A stretch of 44,184 bases of DNA from Treponema sp. (GTDB lineage Bacteria > Spirochaetota > Spirochaetia > Treponematales > Treponemataceae). The first letter of the stretch is position 1; the number at the start of each line of letters is the position of its first letter. A model generated the notes under the pieces. It had not been told where the DNA came from. It ran no database searches and saw nothing but the letters and a program-made list of their open reading frames with translations. The stretch is taken from positions 1 to 44,184 of the forward strand of contig JAEETM010000025.1 in assembly GCA_016290335.1 (NCBI GenBank). Direction: 5' to 3'. The position numbers were made by a program, and so were the translations under genes. Below, in pieces: positions 1 through 7,232 of this stretch.

Positions 1-1
1 A

Positions 2-1168
2 TGTTTCTGTTTTGCGGTAATTCTTACTCTCTGTTTTGTTTCTGTTTCATGCAGTAAAAAAAGTAAACAGGAATCTCCCGCAGCTGAAACCAGCGTAAAA
101 GAAGTTTCACGTCATCATAAATGGTATTATTTTTCAGATTTTGAAGTTTTGCCGGTAGACAAGCCGCAGAATGTTCCGTTAAAAAGCTTTGTTCCGTGGA
201 CAGAAGCAGTGCGTATATCATCTTCCAACAACACAACTGGAGCTGCTTCGGCTGATTATGATTCTTTTGCGCTTGTAAATCGAGCCGGAATGCTTTGTTT
301 TAACGGCAGTACCTTTGAACTTAAAAACGACGTAACATTATTCGAAGACCGTACGGCAGAAAATCTTGTTTTTTTTAATGACACACCGATTTTTTCTGTT
401 TATAAAAGCTCTTTCTTTAATAATACAATTTCAGATCCTGTTTACCGCGCCGATGATTCGCAGCATTTCTTTCTTGTTCAGTTTGATGTAAATACGGGTG
501 TTTCGTATCCGATTATAAACTGCAGCAATATTACAAAGCTTTCAGATACAGAGGTTGTAGATTATTCCTGGGATGGACGTAATTTTCTCTGCTGTTTGAA
601 AACTGTTAATGAAAATCGTGTAGGCTTTTCTTATGTAAAATGGACTCCTTCGGCACCTTTATTATCGCTTACACCTGCAACCGCTGACGAAAACATTGTT
701 CTTGCAGATTCCGGCGAAGAGGCCTTCAGAAATACGAAAAAGCCGCTTGAATCTTCTGCCGAAGCTCCTGCCAGAATGAAAAAGCTTTTTGCAGGTTTTT
801 CTAACGATATACCATTCTCAATTGAAATTAAAACTGCCGGTGGATATTCAAGCAGAAAATATACTAATTCAGTTCCAAACTCCGACAAAAAGGAATTGAA
901 GGCTTCTGCAATTATTTCCGAAAGCTGGAGTGCCGCACTTTTTGAAGACGGTACCTTCTTTATAGAAGGCGCATTACCGGGCAAGCACATTCTTCGCGGT
1001 GGAAAACCAGTTGCAATCCGTTTGCCAAAGCTTCCTCCACGTTTTGTATATTCTGACTTTGTAATTTCCGGCACAACCCTGTATGTTGCCTGGGAAGAAA
1101 CAGACTTTTTCAAAACAAACAGAAGTGGTTTTCTTTCTGTAGATTTGGATTCAACTTTGTACAAGTGA
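2..1168 (+). CDS. Lipoprotein of unknown function, 5' end cut by window edge
   Basis: The reading frame is open from base 2, so the start lies just left of the window. The first visible residues form a hydrophobic signal segment ending in the lipobox VSVSC, with the lipidated Cys encoded at 50-52, followed by a polar SKKSKQES linker. A TTG at 149 would remove this signal and is not the real start. The 388 visible residues (about 370 in the mature protein) are rich in aromatic and beta-type segments, with no motif I recognise; a beta-propeller-like fold is only a guess. It is probably anchored on a periplasmic or outer surface. Its stop codon TGA at 1166-1168 overlaps the first arm of a structured repeat that follows directly. 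Lipoprotein status is well supported; function is unknown. Confidence 0.8.
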   Translation, partial: CFCFAVILTLCFVSVSCSKKSKQESPAAETSVKEVSRHHKWYYFSDFEVLPVDKPQNVPLKSFVPWTEAVRISSSNNTTGAASADYDSFALVNRAGMLCFNGSTFELKNDVTLFEDRTAENLVFFNDTPIFSVYKSSFFNNTISDPVYRADDSQHFFLVQFDVNTGVSYPIINCSNITKLSDTEVVDYSWDGRNFLCCLKTVNENRVGFSYVKWTPSAPLLSLTPATADENIVLADSGEEAFRNTKKPLESSAEAPARMKKLFAGFSNDIPFSIEIKTAGGYSSRKYTNSVPNSDKKELKASAIISESWSAALFEDGTFFIEGALPGKHILRGGKPVAIRLPKLPPRFVYSDFVISGTTLYVAWEETDFFKTNRSGFLSVDLDSTLYK

Positions 1169-1239
1169 TGAAAGCTTCTGCTTTATTTTTTATATTAAAC
1201 TGGTTCTGCTTTCATCTCCAGTTTTGCAAGCAAAACTGG
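1167..1239 (+). repeat. Stop-codon-associated structured element, copy A
   Basis: Arm GATGAAAGC (1167-1175), 32 nt of spacer, complementary arm GCTTTCATC (1208-1216), one T, then a perfect palindrome at 1218-1239: CCAGTTTTGC, two bases, GCAAAACTGG. The first arm begins at the second base of the lipoprotein stop codon. Copy F after dnaE shares both arms and the first 13 spacer bases. It lies between the lipoprotein gene and yhcC. It does not look like an ordinary terminator because the main loop is long and no T-tract follows. Confidence 0.8.
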
Positions 1240-1253
1240 TTACACTAGTGATT

Positions 1254-2174
1254 ATGAGTTATACTTCCGTTTCTGAATTTTACAAAAAACTTTTCGGTTC
1301 AAAGGTTTATAAAATCTCTCTGGATGCAGGCTGTACCTGTCCTGTTCGTGATGGTTTCCTGGATTCACGCGGCTGTATTTTCTGCAGTCAGAATGGAAGC
1401 GGGGACTTTGTTCCTTCACGTAAGCTTTCCATTCCAGAACAGATTGAACAGGCAAAAAAGCTTGTAGAAAGCAAAATGAACAAGCCAAACAATAAAGCTT
1501 CTTTTCAAAGCAAACAGATCCAATTCCCTGAGCATAAATATATTGCTTATTTCCAGAACTTTACAAACACTTACGGAAACCTTGAACAGTTGCGCAAAAA
1601 GTGGGAACAGGCAGTGAACTATCCAGGAATTGTCGGTCTTGCACTTGGAACACGTCCAGACTGTCTTTCGGCCGAATGCCTTGAAGTTCTTGCGGAGCTT
1701 GCTGAAAAAACATTTGTTCAGGTGGAGCTTGGTTTTCAAACCTGTAATGAGGAAACAGCCCTTTATATAAGACGGCATTTTAAGAACGAGGTTTACAGCT
1801 CTGCGGTAAAGGCTCTGCACAAGGCTAACCCCAAAATCCACGTGGTAACTCATATAATATTCGGGCTTCCCGGTGAAACTGAGCAGGATATGATGAATAC
1901 CGTGCGTTATGTGGTTGATTCAGGCACAGACGGCATAAAGATAATGAACCTGTATGTTCTTGAAAAAACAGATTTAGCAGAAAATTATAAAAACGGTTTG
2001 TTTAAGGCTTTAGAGTTTGAAGAATATCTAGAGCTTTTAAGAAAAGCACTCTCCATCATTCCCGAAAACATTATTATTCACCGTCTTACCGGCGACCCGC
2101 CCAAATCCCAGCTGATTGCACCAAACTGGGTGACAGATAAGAAAAAAGTCTTAAATGCGCTGAAAAAGCTCTAA
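1254..2174 (+). CDS. TIGR01212-type radical SAM protein (YhcC-like)
   Basis: This 306-residue protein resembles the YhcC/TIGR01212 radical SAM family. Near the N-terminus it has DAGCTCPVRDG followed by GCIFCSQNGSGDF, the family's variant cysteine cluster that should bind the 4Fe-4S cluster used to cleave S-adenosylmethionine. Further on are YFQNFTNTYG, a GTRPDCL segment, ELGFQT and HIIFGLPGET, all typical of the TIM-barrel core. The cellular substrate of the family is not settled. A TTG at 1224 in the same frame lies inside repeat A and would add residues copied from the palindrome, so ATG 1254 is chosen. There is no clear Shine-Dalgarno; TACACT at 1241-1246 could be a -10 box seven bases upstream. 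Confidence 0.85.
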   Translation: MSYTSVSEFYKKLFGSKVYKISLDAGCTCPVRDGFLDSRGCIFCSQNGSGDFVPSRKLSIPEQIEQAKKLVESKMNKPNNKASFQSKQIQFPEHKYIAYFQNFTNTYGNLEQLRKKWEQAVNYPGIVGLALGTRPDCLSAECLEVLAELAEKTFVQVELGFQTCNEETALYIRRHFKNEVYSSAVKALHKANPKIHVVTHIIFGLPGETEQDMMNTVRYVVDSGTDGIKIMNLYVLEKTDLAENYKNGLFKALEFEEYLELLRKALSIIPENIIIHRLTGDPPKSQLIAPNWVTDKKKVLNALKKL

Positions 2175-2183
2175 CAAAAGTGT

Positions 2184-2255
2184 GCAGTTTTGCTTGCAAA
2201 ACTGCAAGCAAAGGCAGTTTTAGTTTATAGTTGACTTGAAGTAGCAGCCTTTGCT
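2184..2255 (-). repeat. Stop-codon-associated structured element, copy B
   Basis: Read on the minus strand after tsaD: arm AGCAAAGGC starts at the last base of the tsaD stop codon (2255 down to 2247), 31 nt of spacer, complementary arm GCCTTTGCT (2215-2207), one T, then a palindrome GCAGTTTTGC, two bases, GCAAAACTGC (2205-2184). The arms and spacer share no sequence with copy A, but lengths and the single T are the same. It fills nearly all of the convergent gap between yhcC and tsaD. Confidence 0.8.
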
Positions 2256-3286
2256 CATTTTCTGTGTAAAACCTGCTCTAATCCACGCTTAAACTGTGGT
2301 ATCCTTGCACTTGTAACCGTATCCCAGTCACTTCGGTCTCCGCGCTGCAGGAAATGATAGGCAACTCCGGCAATCATGGCTCCATTATCTCCGCAAAGCT
2401 TGAGCGGTGGGAAAATACAATTCAAATCTTTTCTGTCGGCAAGCATTTCGCGCAGACGAGAATTAGCTGCAACACCACCGCCACAAACAACAGTTTTTAG
2501 GCCTGTATCATCAGCAGCCAGCAGCAATTTACCAACCAGAGTTTTAATTGCAGTTTCCTGAAAAGCTGCACACATATTTTCAACCGAATGCTCGTAACCA
2601 TCCTTCCAGAACAAATCACACTGATGAATTACCGCAGTTTTAAGGCCGCTGAAAGAAACATCATATTTATGGGCAACCGGATCCAGTTTAGGAACCGGGA
2701 AATGTGCAGATTTTGGGTCACCTTTTTTTGCAAGATTATCAATAATAACGCCGCCAGGGTAACCAAGATTATAAAACTTTGCCACTTTATCAAACGCTTC
2801 GCCAACTGAATCATCAACAGTAGTTCCCAGAATCTCCAGATCATCAAAGCCGTTTACCTTGCAGATTATACTGTGACCGCCAGAAACTAAAAGTCCTAAA
2901 AAAGGATATTCCACGGGAGTCTGAAGCTGAGCCGCATACAAATGTCCCAGCATGTGATTTATTGCAATAAACGGTTTGCCTGTTGCCCAGGCCAGCGTTT
3001 TTCCAAATGTAAAGCCTACAAGAAGCGAACCCATAAGCCCCGGGCGGTTAGTTGCCGCAATTGCATCAATATCGTCCATTTTGAGGTTAGCTTCGTTCAA
3101 AGCCTGTCTTACAACCGGCAAAATCCATTCGGCGTGCTTACGGCTGGCAATTTCGGGTACAACACCCTTGTAAATCTGGTGAAAGGGAATCTGAGTAGCA
3201 ACAACATTGCTTAAAATTGTTTTTCCATCTTCTACTACAGCACAAGCTGTTTCATCACAAGATGATTCAATACCAAGAACCTTCAT
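2255..3286 (-). CDS. tsaD: tRNA N6-threonylcarbamoyladenosine transferase TsaD
   Basis: TsaD (formerly Gcp/YgjD) transfers the threonylcarbamoyl group to A37 of ANN-decoding tRNAs, working with TsaB, TsaC and TsaE in the cytoplasm. The 343-residue length is normal. The protein opens with MKVLGIESSCDETACAVV, the ASKHA-type phosphate loop, has the metal-binding His pair in NHMLGH (residues 111 and 115), LLVSGGHS, the FSGLKTAV segment and CGGGVAANSRLR near the C-terminus. The upstream deacetylase gene on the same strand ends 14 bases before its start, so they may be co-transcribed. An AGGA about 11 bases before the ATG is a modest ribosome site. The stop codon touches structured element B. Confidence 0.96.
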   Translation of the reverse strand: MKVLGIESSCDETACAVVEDGKTILSNVVATQIPFHQIYKGVVPEIASRKHAEWILPVVRQALNEANLKMDDIDAIAATNRPGLMGSLLVGFTFGKTLAWATGKPFIAINHMLGHLYAAQLQTPVEYPFLGLLVSGGHSIICKVNGFDDLEILGTTVDDSVGEAFDKVAKFYNLGYPGGVIIDNLAKKGDPKSAHFPVPKLDPVAHKYDVSFSGLKTAVIHQCDLFWKDGYEHSVENMCAAFQETAIKTLVGKLLLAADDTGLKTVVCGGGVAANSRLREMLADRKDLNCIFPPLKLCGDNGAMIAGVAYHFLQRGDRSDWDTVTSARIPQFKRGLEQVLHRK

Positions 3287-3300
3287 ATATCTTATTTATC

Positions 3301-4569
3301 CTAATGTTTTAATGCGTTTGATTTACTGACAGTAGTAAAGGTATAGCCCTTCTGTTTAAGCTCGGGGTAGATTTCGTTCAATAAATCAGGAAGTACATCG
3401 GCAGACCAAACGTGTCCTATCATTATAGCAACTCCATTTTTATTGGCAATACCCAGTCCTTTTGTAAGCTCTGCAAGGATGTCCGCACGTTTTTTTGTAT
3501 TGTCCAGGAAAATGTTTCTTTCGTAATACGAATAACCAAGCTCAGAAGCCACATAAGGCACCTTTGATTCAGAATTGGTGCGCGAATCAAGAAAATAAAT
3601 GCCGTTTTCGGAAGCAGTTTTCAAAATCACACTCATTTTTTCTGCATCGGCTGTGATTGCAGAGCCTTCGTGGTTATTCATGCCCGAAATCTGTCCAAGC
3701 TCGTTTATATTCTGGAAAAGCAGTGAAATAATTTCATCTTCCGTCATATCTGGTGTGATTGCGCCCGGACCAGGGTTTGCTTTTGCATTAAGCGCCTGCA
3801 TAGGCTGGTGAAGAATAAGCTCGTTACCAGATTTTCTGACCATTTCTGCAGACTCGCGCGAATGGGTTATCTGTGGTAAAACTGCAACTGTTATAGGAAA
3901 CGGAAGTGCCAGAAACTTTTTAAGGTGTTCAAGATTCTGTCCGCCATCATCAAAAACAAAAACGAGTTGTGCATTGTTTACGGCTGCAGGAAAATTAAAG
4001 CCTGTTTTTGATGGTGTATTTTTTTCAGTTACAGTTTTTTCGGGAGCAGGAGCTGGTTTTTCAACAGGTTTTACTTCCGGTTCTGGTGTTTTTACTGTTG
4101 CAACGCTTTTTGATTCTACAGGCTGCGTGTTTTTTTGTTCTGAGGCTTTAGTTTCCGGTGATTTTCCTACAGGTTTTGATGATGATTCGACCTTTGGTTC
4201 CGGAGTTTTAGCCGGTGTTTCTGTTTTTGTTACAGTAGAAGTCTTTTTTTCATTTTTTTGCGTATTTTTTTGTGCCGGTTCAATATCATTCTTTTTTTCC
4301 GGCTTTATTTCCTGTGTTGAAAGCGATTTTTTCTTTGATTTATCATTTTCTGCAGGTGAAGAATCAGAATCGGAAAAAAATGGAGAGGTGTTTTCGATTG
4401 TTTTTTCTGCAACCGTGGATTTTTCTTTTTTATTCTGCTTTTCAGCCTTGTTTCCAGAAGCAACTGTCGTAATCAAAAGCAATGTCATACAGACAGCAAT
4501 AACAGAGGCGCATAAAATGATGATTTTGTAGGTTGGAATGTAGACTTTAGGCTTCCGTTTCTTTTTCAT
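3301..4569 (-). CDS. YibQ-type divergent polysaccharide deacetylase, membrane anchored
   Basis: The protein (422 residues from ATG 4569) has a basic N-terminus, one transmembrane segment at about residues 13-35, then a linker of about 150 residues rich in Lys, Pro, Glu, Thr and Ser, and a C-terminal domain of about 230 residues. That domain begins QLVFVFDDGGQNLEHL and includes LHQPMQA, NNHEGSA and FLDSRT, which fit the divergent polysaccharide deacetylase (YibQ, PF04748) family. It probably acts in the periplasm on peptidoglycan or another glycan; the exact substrate is unknown. A GTG two codons upstream is also in frame. A perfect TATAAT lies nine bases before the ATG and there is no Shine-Dalgarno. 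tsaD follows on the same strand. Confidence 0.85.
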   Translation of the reverse strand: MKKKRKPKVYIPTYKIIILCASVIAVCMTLLLITTVASGNKAEKQNKKEKSTVAEKTIENTSPFFSDSDSSPAENDKSKKKSLSTQEIKPEKKNDIEPAQKNTQKNEKKTSTVTKTETPAKTPEPKVESSSKPVGKSPETKASEQKNTQPVESKSVATVKTPEPEVKPVEKPAPAPEKTVTEKNTPSKTGFNFPAAVNNAQLVFVFDDGGQNLEHLKKFLALPFPITVAVLPQITHSRESAEMVRKSGNELILHQPMQALNAKANPGPGAITPDMTEDEIISLLFQNINELGQISGMNNHEGSAITADAEKMSVILKTASENGIYFLDSRTNSESKVPYVASELGYSYYERNIFLDNTKKRADILAELTKGLGIANKNGVAIMIGHVWSADVLPDLLNEIYPELKQKGYTFTTVSKSNALKH

Positions 4570-4578
4570 AATCACTTT

Positions 4579-4584
4579 ATTATA
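4579..4584 (-). promoter_or_regulatory. -10 box for the YibQ-type deacetylase gene
   Basis: A perfect TATAAT on the minus strand ends nine bases before ATG 4569. A start of transcription 6-8 bases downstream would leave almost no 5' leader, and none of the intervening bases resemble a ribosome site. The -35 region is weak (TTAATC at 17 bp). Confidence 0.45.
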
Positions 4585-4617
4585 TCATTTTGACATATTA
4601 TGATTAATACATTATGG

Positions 4618-4623
4618 TATAAT
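4618..4623 (+). promoter_or_regulatory. thrH: -10 box upstream of thrH
   Basis: TATAAT lies 36 bases before the thrH ATG. A TTGACA at 4590-4595 is 22 bp away, too far for a normal -35. The leader carries GTGAGG about 11 bases before the start codon, so thrH, unlike its divergent neighbour, has a conventional leader. Confidence 0.4.
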
Positions 4624-4659
4624 CAGTAACTTTTTTTATTTCGTGAGGTTTAAATATTT

Positions 4660-5265
4660 ATGTATATTACTTGTCTTGATTTGGAAGGTGTGCTTGTTCC
4701 TGAAATATGGATCGCATTTGCTGATGCTACTGGTATTCCTGAGTTGCGACGTACTACAAGGGATGAACCGGATTATGACAAGCTGATGAAATACAGGATA
4801 GGAGTTCTTAAGGAGCATAAGCTTGGACTTAAGGAGATTCAGGAAACTATTGCCGGTATAGACCCAATGCCGGGTGCAAAAAAGTTCCTTGATGAATTAA
4901 GAATCTTCTGTCAGGTAATTATTTTGAGCGATACTTTCAGTCAGTTTGCAGGACCTTTGATGGCAAAGCTTGGTTATCCTACAATTTTCTGCAATTCTCT
5001 GGAAGTTTCTGCTACTGGAGAGATTACCGGCTACAAAATGCGTGTAGAAAACAGCAAATTGACTACGGTAAAGGCTCTGCAGTCAATCGGATTTGAAACC
5101 ATTGCCTCTGGTGATAGTTTTAATGATTTAGGAATGATAAAGGCTTCTAAAGCAGGTTTCCTTTTCCGCTCTACAGAGAAGATAATTAAGGATAATCCGC
5201 AGTACAAGGCTTTTACCGAATATTCCGAATTGCTTGATGCAATTAAAAACATAGTAATCAATTAG
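4660..5265 (+). CDS. thrH: ThrH-type phosphoserine phosphatase / homoserine phosphotransferase
   Basis: This 201-residue HAD-superfamily enzyme closely follows the ThrH pattern. It has the nucleophile motif CLDLEGVLVPE (Asp7, Glu9), IILSDTF (Ser90, Asp91), Lys133 and the metal motif GDSFND (Asp152, Asp156). Known ThrH proteins dephosphorylate phosphoserine, the last step of serine synthesis, and can pass the phosphate to homoserine, giving O-phosphohomoserine for threonine. Length is normal for the family. It stands alone, divergent from the deacetylase gene. Which activity matters here cannot be told from sequence; it may replace SerB. Confidence 0.93.
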   Translation: MYITCLDLEGVLVPEIWIAFADATGIPELRRTTRDEPDYDKLMKYRIGVLKEHKLGLKEIQETIAGIDPMPGAKKFLDELRIFCQVIILSDTFSQFAGPLMAKLGYPTIFCNSLEVSATGEITGYKMRVENSKLTTVKALQSIGFETIASGDSFNDLGMIKASKAGFLFRSTEKIIKDNPQYKAFTEYSELLDAIKNIVIN

Positions 5266-5290
5266 AATATTGATAGAATTATAAAAACGT

Positions 5291-5320
5291 TTGACGGCGA
5301 TGTATTTCGCTGAATACTTA
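5291..5320 (+). promoter_or_regulatory. Predicted sigma-70 promoter of the outer-membrane protein gene
   Basis: TTGACG (5291-5296), an 18-bp spacer and TACTTA (5315-5320) lie 30-60 bases before the start. The leader ends with TAGGAG (5337-5342), eight bases before ATG 5351, a strong conventional ribosome site. Confidence 0.5.
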
Positions 5321-5350
5321 TAGAAATCTTTTTTTATAGGAGACTAAAAA

Positions 5351-6061
5351 ATGAAAAAGATTATTGCTTTGGCTATCATAGCTGTTTCAATGGTAAGTGC
5401 ATCTTTCGCTCTTGAGTTTGAAATTGGTGCAAAGGTTATTGGCGGACAGAACGTTGCCGACGGAAGTACAGCTGCTGAGACTGTAAAGAACTTGAATGCA
5501 GATTCACATTTCCAGTACGGTGGTGCTGCTTATATGAATTTTGCCTTGTTCGGCGGACTTGGACTTCAGCTTGAACCAACAATTATAAAGGGTTCTGTTT
5601 CTTTCCAGGGAAATGCAGATGGTTCTACAACTGCTAACACAACAGAGTATGATGCTCTTACTCTTGATGTACCTCTTATGGTATGGCTTAACCTTGATTT
5701 GTGGAAATTGACAATCGGTTTTGGTGGTGGTGTTGATTTCTCTATGGACTTAAACAGAAACGAGTCATACTTGCAGCAGATTACAAATGAAGCACAGAGA
5801 CAGAAGGCAACTGCTGCTTCTGATGGTCTTGCAAAGATGTCTTTTGCCTGGATTGCAGGTGTAGATACTAAGTTCTATCTTACAGATCATCTTGGTCTCG
5901 TAGCTTCTGCCCGCTACATTATGGACATTAAGAAGAAGGAAGTTCCTGTAACAGTTGGTGTTGGACAGGCAGAAATCAATACTGGTTATACTTATCCTAC
6001 AGTTGAATACGGACGACGCTTCCTTTATGGTGGAATTGGCGTAGAGTTCAAGTTCTTCTAA
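5351..6061 (+). CDS. Outer-membrane beta-barrel protein
   Basis: The 236-residue protein begins with a cleavable signal peptide (MKKIIALAIIAVSMVSASFA, cut before LEFEIGAK). The rest alternates short amphipathic beta strands with polar or Gly-rich loops, and the chain ends in Phe (GVEFKFF), the usual C-terminal signature of barrel proteins handled by BAM. This pattern is common among small treponemal outer-membrane proteins of unknown role. It is a single-gene unit: its own promoter and TAGGAG site lie upstream, and a repeat plus a terminator follow. Porin or adhesin roles are possible but not shown. Confidence 0.8.
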   Translation: MKKIIALAIIAVSMVSASFALEFEIGAKVIGGQNVADGSTAAETVKNLNADSHFQYGGAAYMNFALFGGLGLQLEPTIIKGSVSFQGNADGSTTANTTEYDALTLDVPLMVWLNLDLWKLTIGFGGGVDFSMDLNRNESYLQQITNEAQRQKATAASDGLAKMSFAWIAGVDTKFYLTDHLGLVASARYIMDIKKKEVPVTVGVGQAEINTGYTYPTVEYGRRFLYGGIGVEFKFF

Positions 6062-6065
6062 TCTT

Positions 6066-6095
6066 TGTCATATTCGGGCTTGACCCGGATATCTA
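6066..6095 (+). repeat. Interspersed TCGGGCTTG..CCCGGA repeat, copy 1
   Basis: About 30 bases starting TGTCATATTCGGGCTTG and ending CCCGGATATCTA match a second copy at 39036-39065 with four differences. The core folds as ATATTCGGG against CCCGGATAT with one G-T pair. It sits between the barrel gene stop and its terminator. Confidence 0.65.
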
Positions 6096-6148
6096 AAACG
6101 GCGATTTTGTTTTGCAATTATGCTTGACGAAACCGCCGTTTTTTTTTA
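6096..6148 (+). terminator. Rho-independent terminator after the outer-membrane protein gene
   Basis: AAACGGCG (6096-6103) pairs with CGCCGTTT (6134-6141) across a 30-base loop, and the 3' arm runs into nine consecutive T. It separates the barrel gene from the thiamine riboswitch. Confidence 0.7.
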
Positions 6149-6156
6149 TACCTATG

Positions 6157-6244
6157 TGCACAGGGGTGCTTTTCTGCCCGTTGGGATAAGAAAGGCTGAG
6201 ATTATACCCTAGAACCTGAACCAGATAATGCTGGCGGAGGAAGG
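6157..6244 (+). ncRNA. TPP riboswitch (THI element)
   Basis: The conserved blocks of the thiamine pyrophosphate aptamer appear in order: CAGGGGTGC, the GGCTGAGATTATACCC segment, GAACCTGAACCAGATAATG and CTGGCGGAGGAAGGA. The last block, the 3' side of the aptamer, contains the GGAGGAAGGA that also serves as ribosome site for thiB, whose ATG is at 6248. Ligand binding would therefore hide the ribosome site, so control is most likely at translation; no separate terminator is seen between aptamer and gene. It should repress the thiamine transporter genes when TPP is plentiful. Confidence 0.95.
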
Positions 6245-6247
6245 ACA

Positions 6248-7216
6248 ATGAAAAAGAATCATTTCTATTTAACATTAATCCTTTTAAATTTTTTAGTTTT
6301 AGGCTGTATCTTTGTTGCTTGTAAAAAGGACAAGGTTGCAGAAGGTCGCAAAAATGAAGTAATCGTATATACTTACGATTCCTTTTCGGGAGAATGGGGC
6401 GCAGGTCCTGAAATTGCAAGTCTTTTTGAAGAAAAGACAGGCATCAAGGTAACTTACGCAGACTGTGGAGACAGTGGACAGATTCTTTCAAAAGCTGTAC
6501 TCGAAAAAGCTTCTCCTTATGCAGATGTGCTTATTGGTCTTGATAACAATCTTGCAGAAAAAGCTTTGGAAAGCGGTGTAATTTACCAGTATAAGCCGCA
6601 GAAGCTTGATGAACTTGTTCCAGCTGATTTAACAAAGGAACTCAATCTTGGTAAAAACACAGTTTCTCTTGTTCCTTATGATTTCAGTGATTTTGCTTTT
6701 ATTTTCAACAGTTTGTCTGGCTTACCAGCTCCAACCTGTCTTGAAGATTTAACAAAGCCTGTATACAAAAACAAGATTATTCTTATGGACCCTAGAACAA
6801 GTACACCTGGACTTGGCTTTAAGTGCTGGGCAGAAAAGGTTTATGGCAGTGATTACGATGCTTATATGAAGAGGCTGGAACCTTCTATTCTTACAATGGC
6901 ACCAAGCTGGAGTGTTGGTTACGGAATGTTTACAAAGGGCGAAGCTCCACTCGTAATCAGTTATACAACAAGTGCGGCTTATCACATTGAATATGATGAA
7001 GGCGACCAGTTTAAGGCTTTGAAGTTTACCGATGGTCACATCAGACAGATTGAAGGTGCCTGTATTGTAAAGAATGCTCCTAATCTTGCTGGTGCCAAAA
7101 AGTTTATGGATTTCCTTATAAGCGAAGAAGCACAGAACATTATTCCGCTTACCCAGTGGATGTTCCCGGCAAACAAAAATGTAAAGCTGCCGGAATCTTA
7201 TAACGCGGCTTTTTAA
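6248..7216 (+). CDS. thiB: Thiamine ABC transporter substrate-binding lipoprotein ThiB
   Basis: The 322-residue protein starts with a signal sequence ending IFVAC, so it is a lipoprotein that would capture thiamine or its phosphates outside the inner membrane. The mature part matches ThiB/TbpA: VIVYTYDSFSGEWGAGPEI, FEEKTGIKVTYADCGDSGQ, DVLIGLDNN, LVPYDFSDFAFIFN and MDPRTSTPGLGF. Length is normal. It lies directly behind the TPP riboswitch and 16 bases before thiP. Substrate specificity is inferred from family and riboswitch together. Confidence 0.93.
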   Translation: MKKNHFYLTLILLNFLVLGCIFVACKKDKVAEGRKNEVIVYTYDSFSGEWGAGPEIASLFEEKTGIKVTYADCGDSGQILSKAVLEKASPYADVLIGLDNNLAEKALESGVIYQYKPQKLDELVPADLTKELNLGKNTVSLVPYDFSDFAFIFNSLSGLPAPTCLEDLTKPVYKNKIILMDPRTSTPGLGFKCWAEKVYGSDYDAYMKRLEPSILTMAPSWSVGYGMFTKGEAPLVISYTTSAAYHIEYDEGDQFKALKFTDGHIRQIEGACIVKNAPNLAGAKKFMDFLISEEAQNIIPLTQWMFPANKNVKLPESYNAAF

Positions 7217-7232
7217 TTAAAGAGAGTGCCGG

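Noticed and set aside
149..151. TTG as start of the first lipoprotein
   Set aside because: The frame is open to the window edge and encodes a signal segment and lipobox upstream.
631..1164. 177-residue frame antisense to the first lipoprotein
   Set aside because: No start signal and no recognisable domain; the sense gene is coherent.
1224..1253. TTG start for the YhcC-like protein at 1224
   Set aside because: These codons come from the palindrome of element A; the family-like N-terminus begins at ATG 1254.
3974..4531. 185-residue frame antisense to the YibQ-type gene
   Set aside because: Its Phe/Ser/Gly-rich sequence is the shadow of the Lys/Glu/Pro linker on the other strand.
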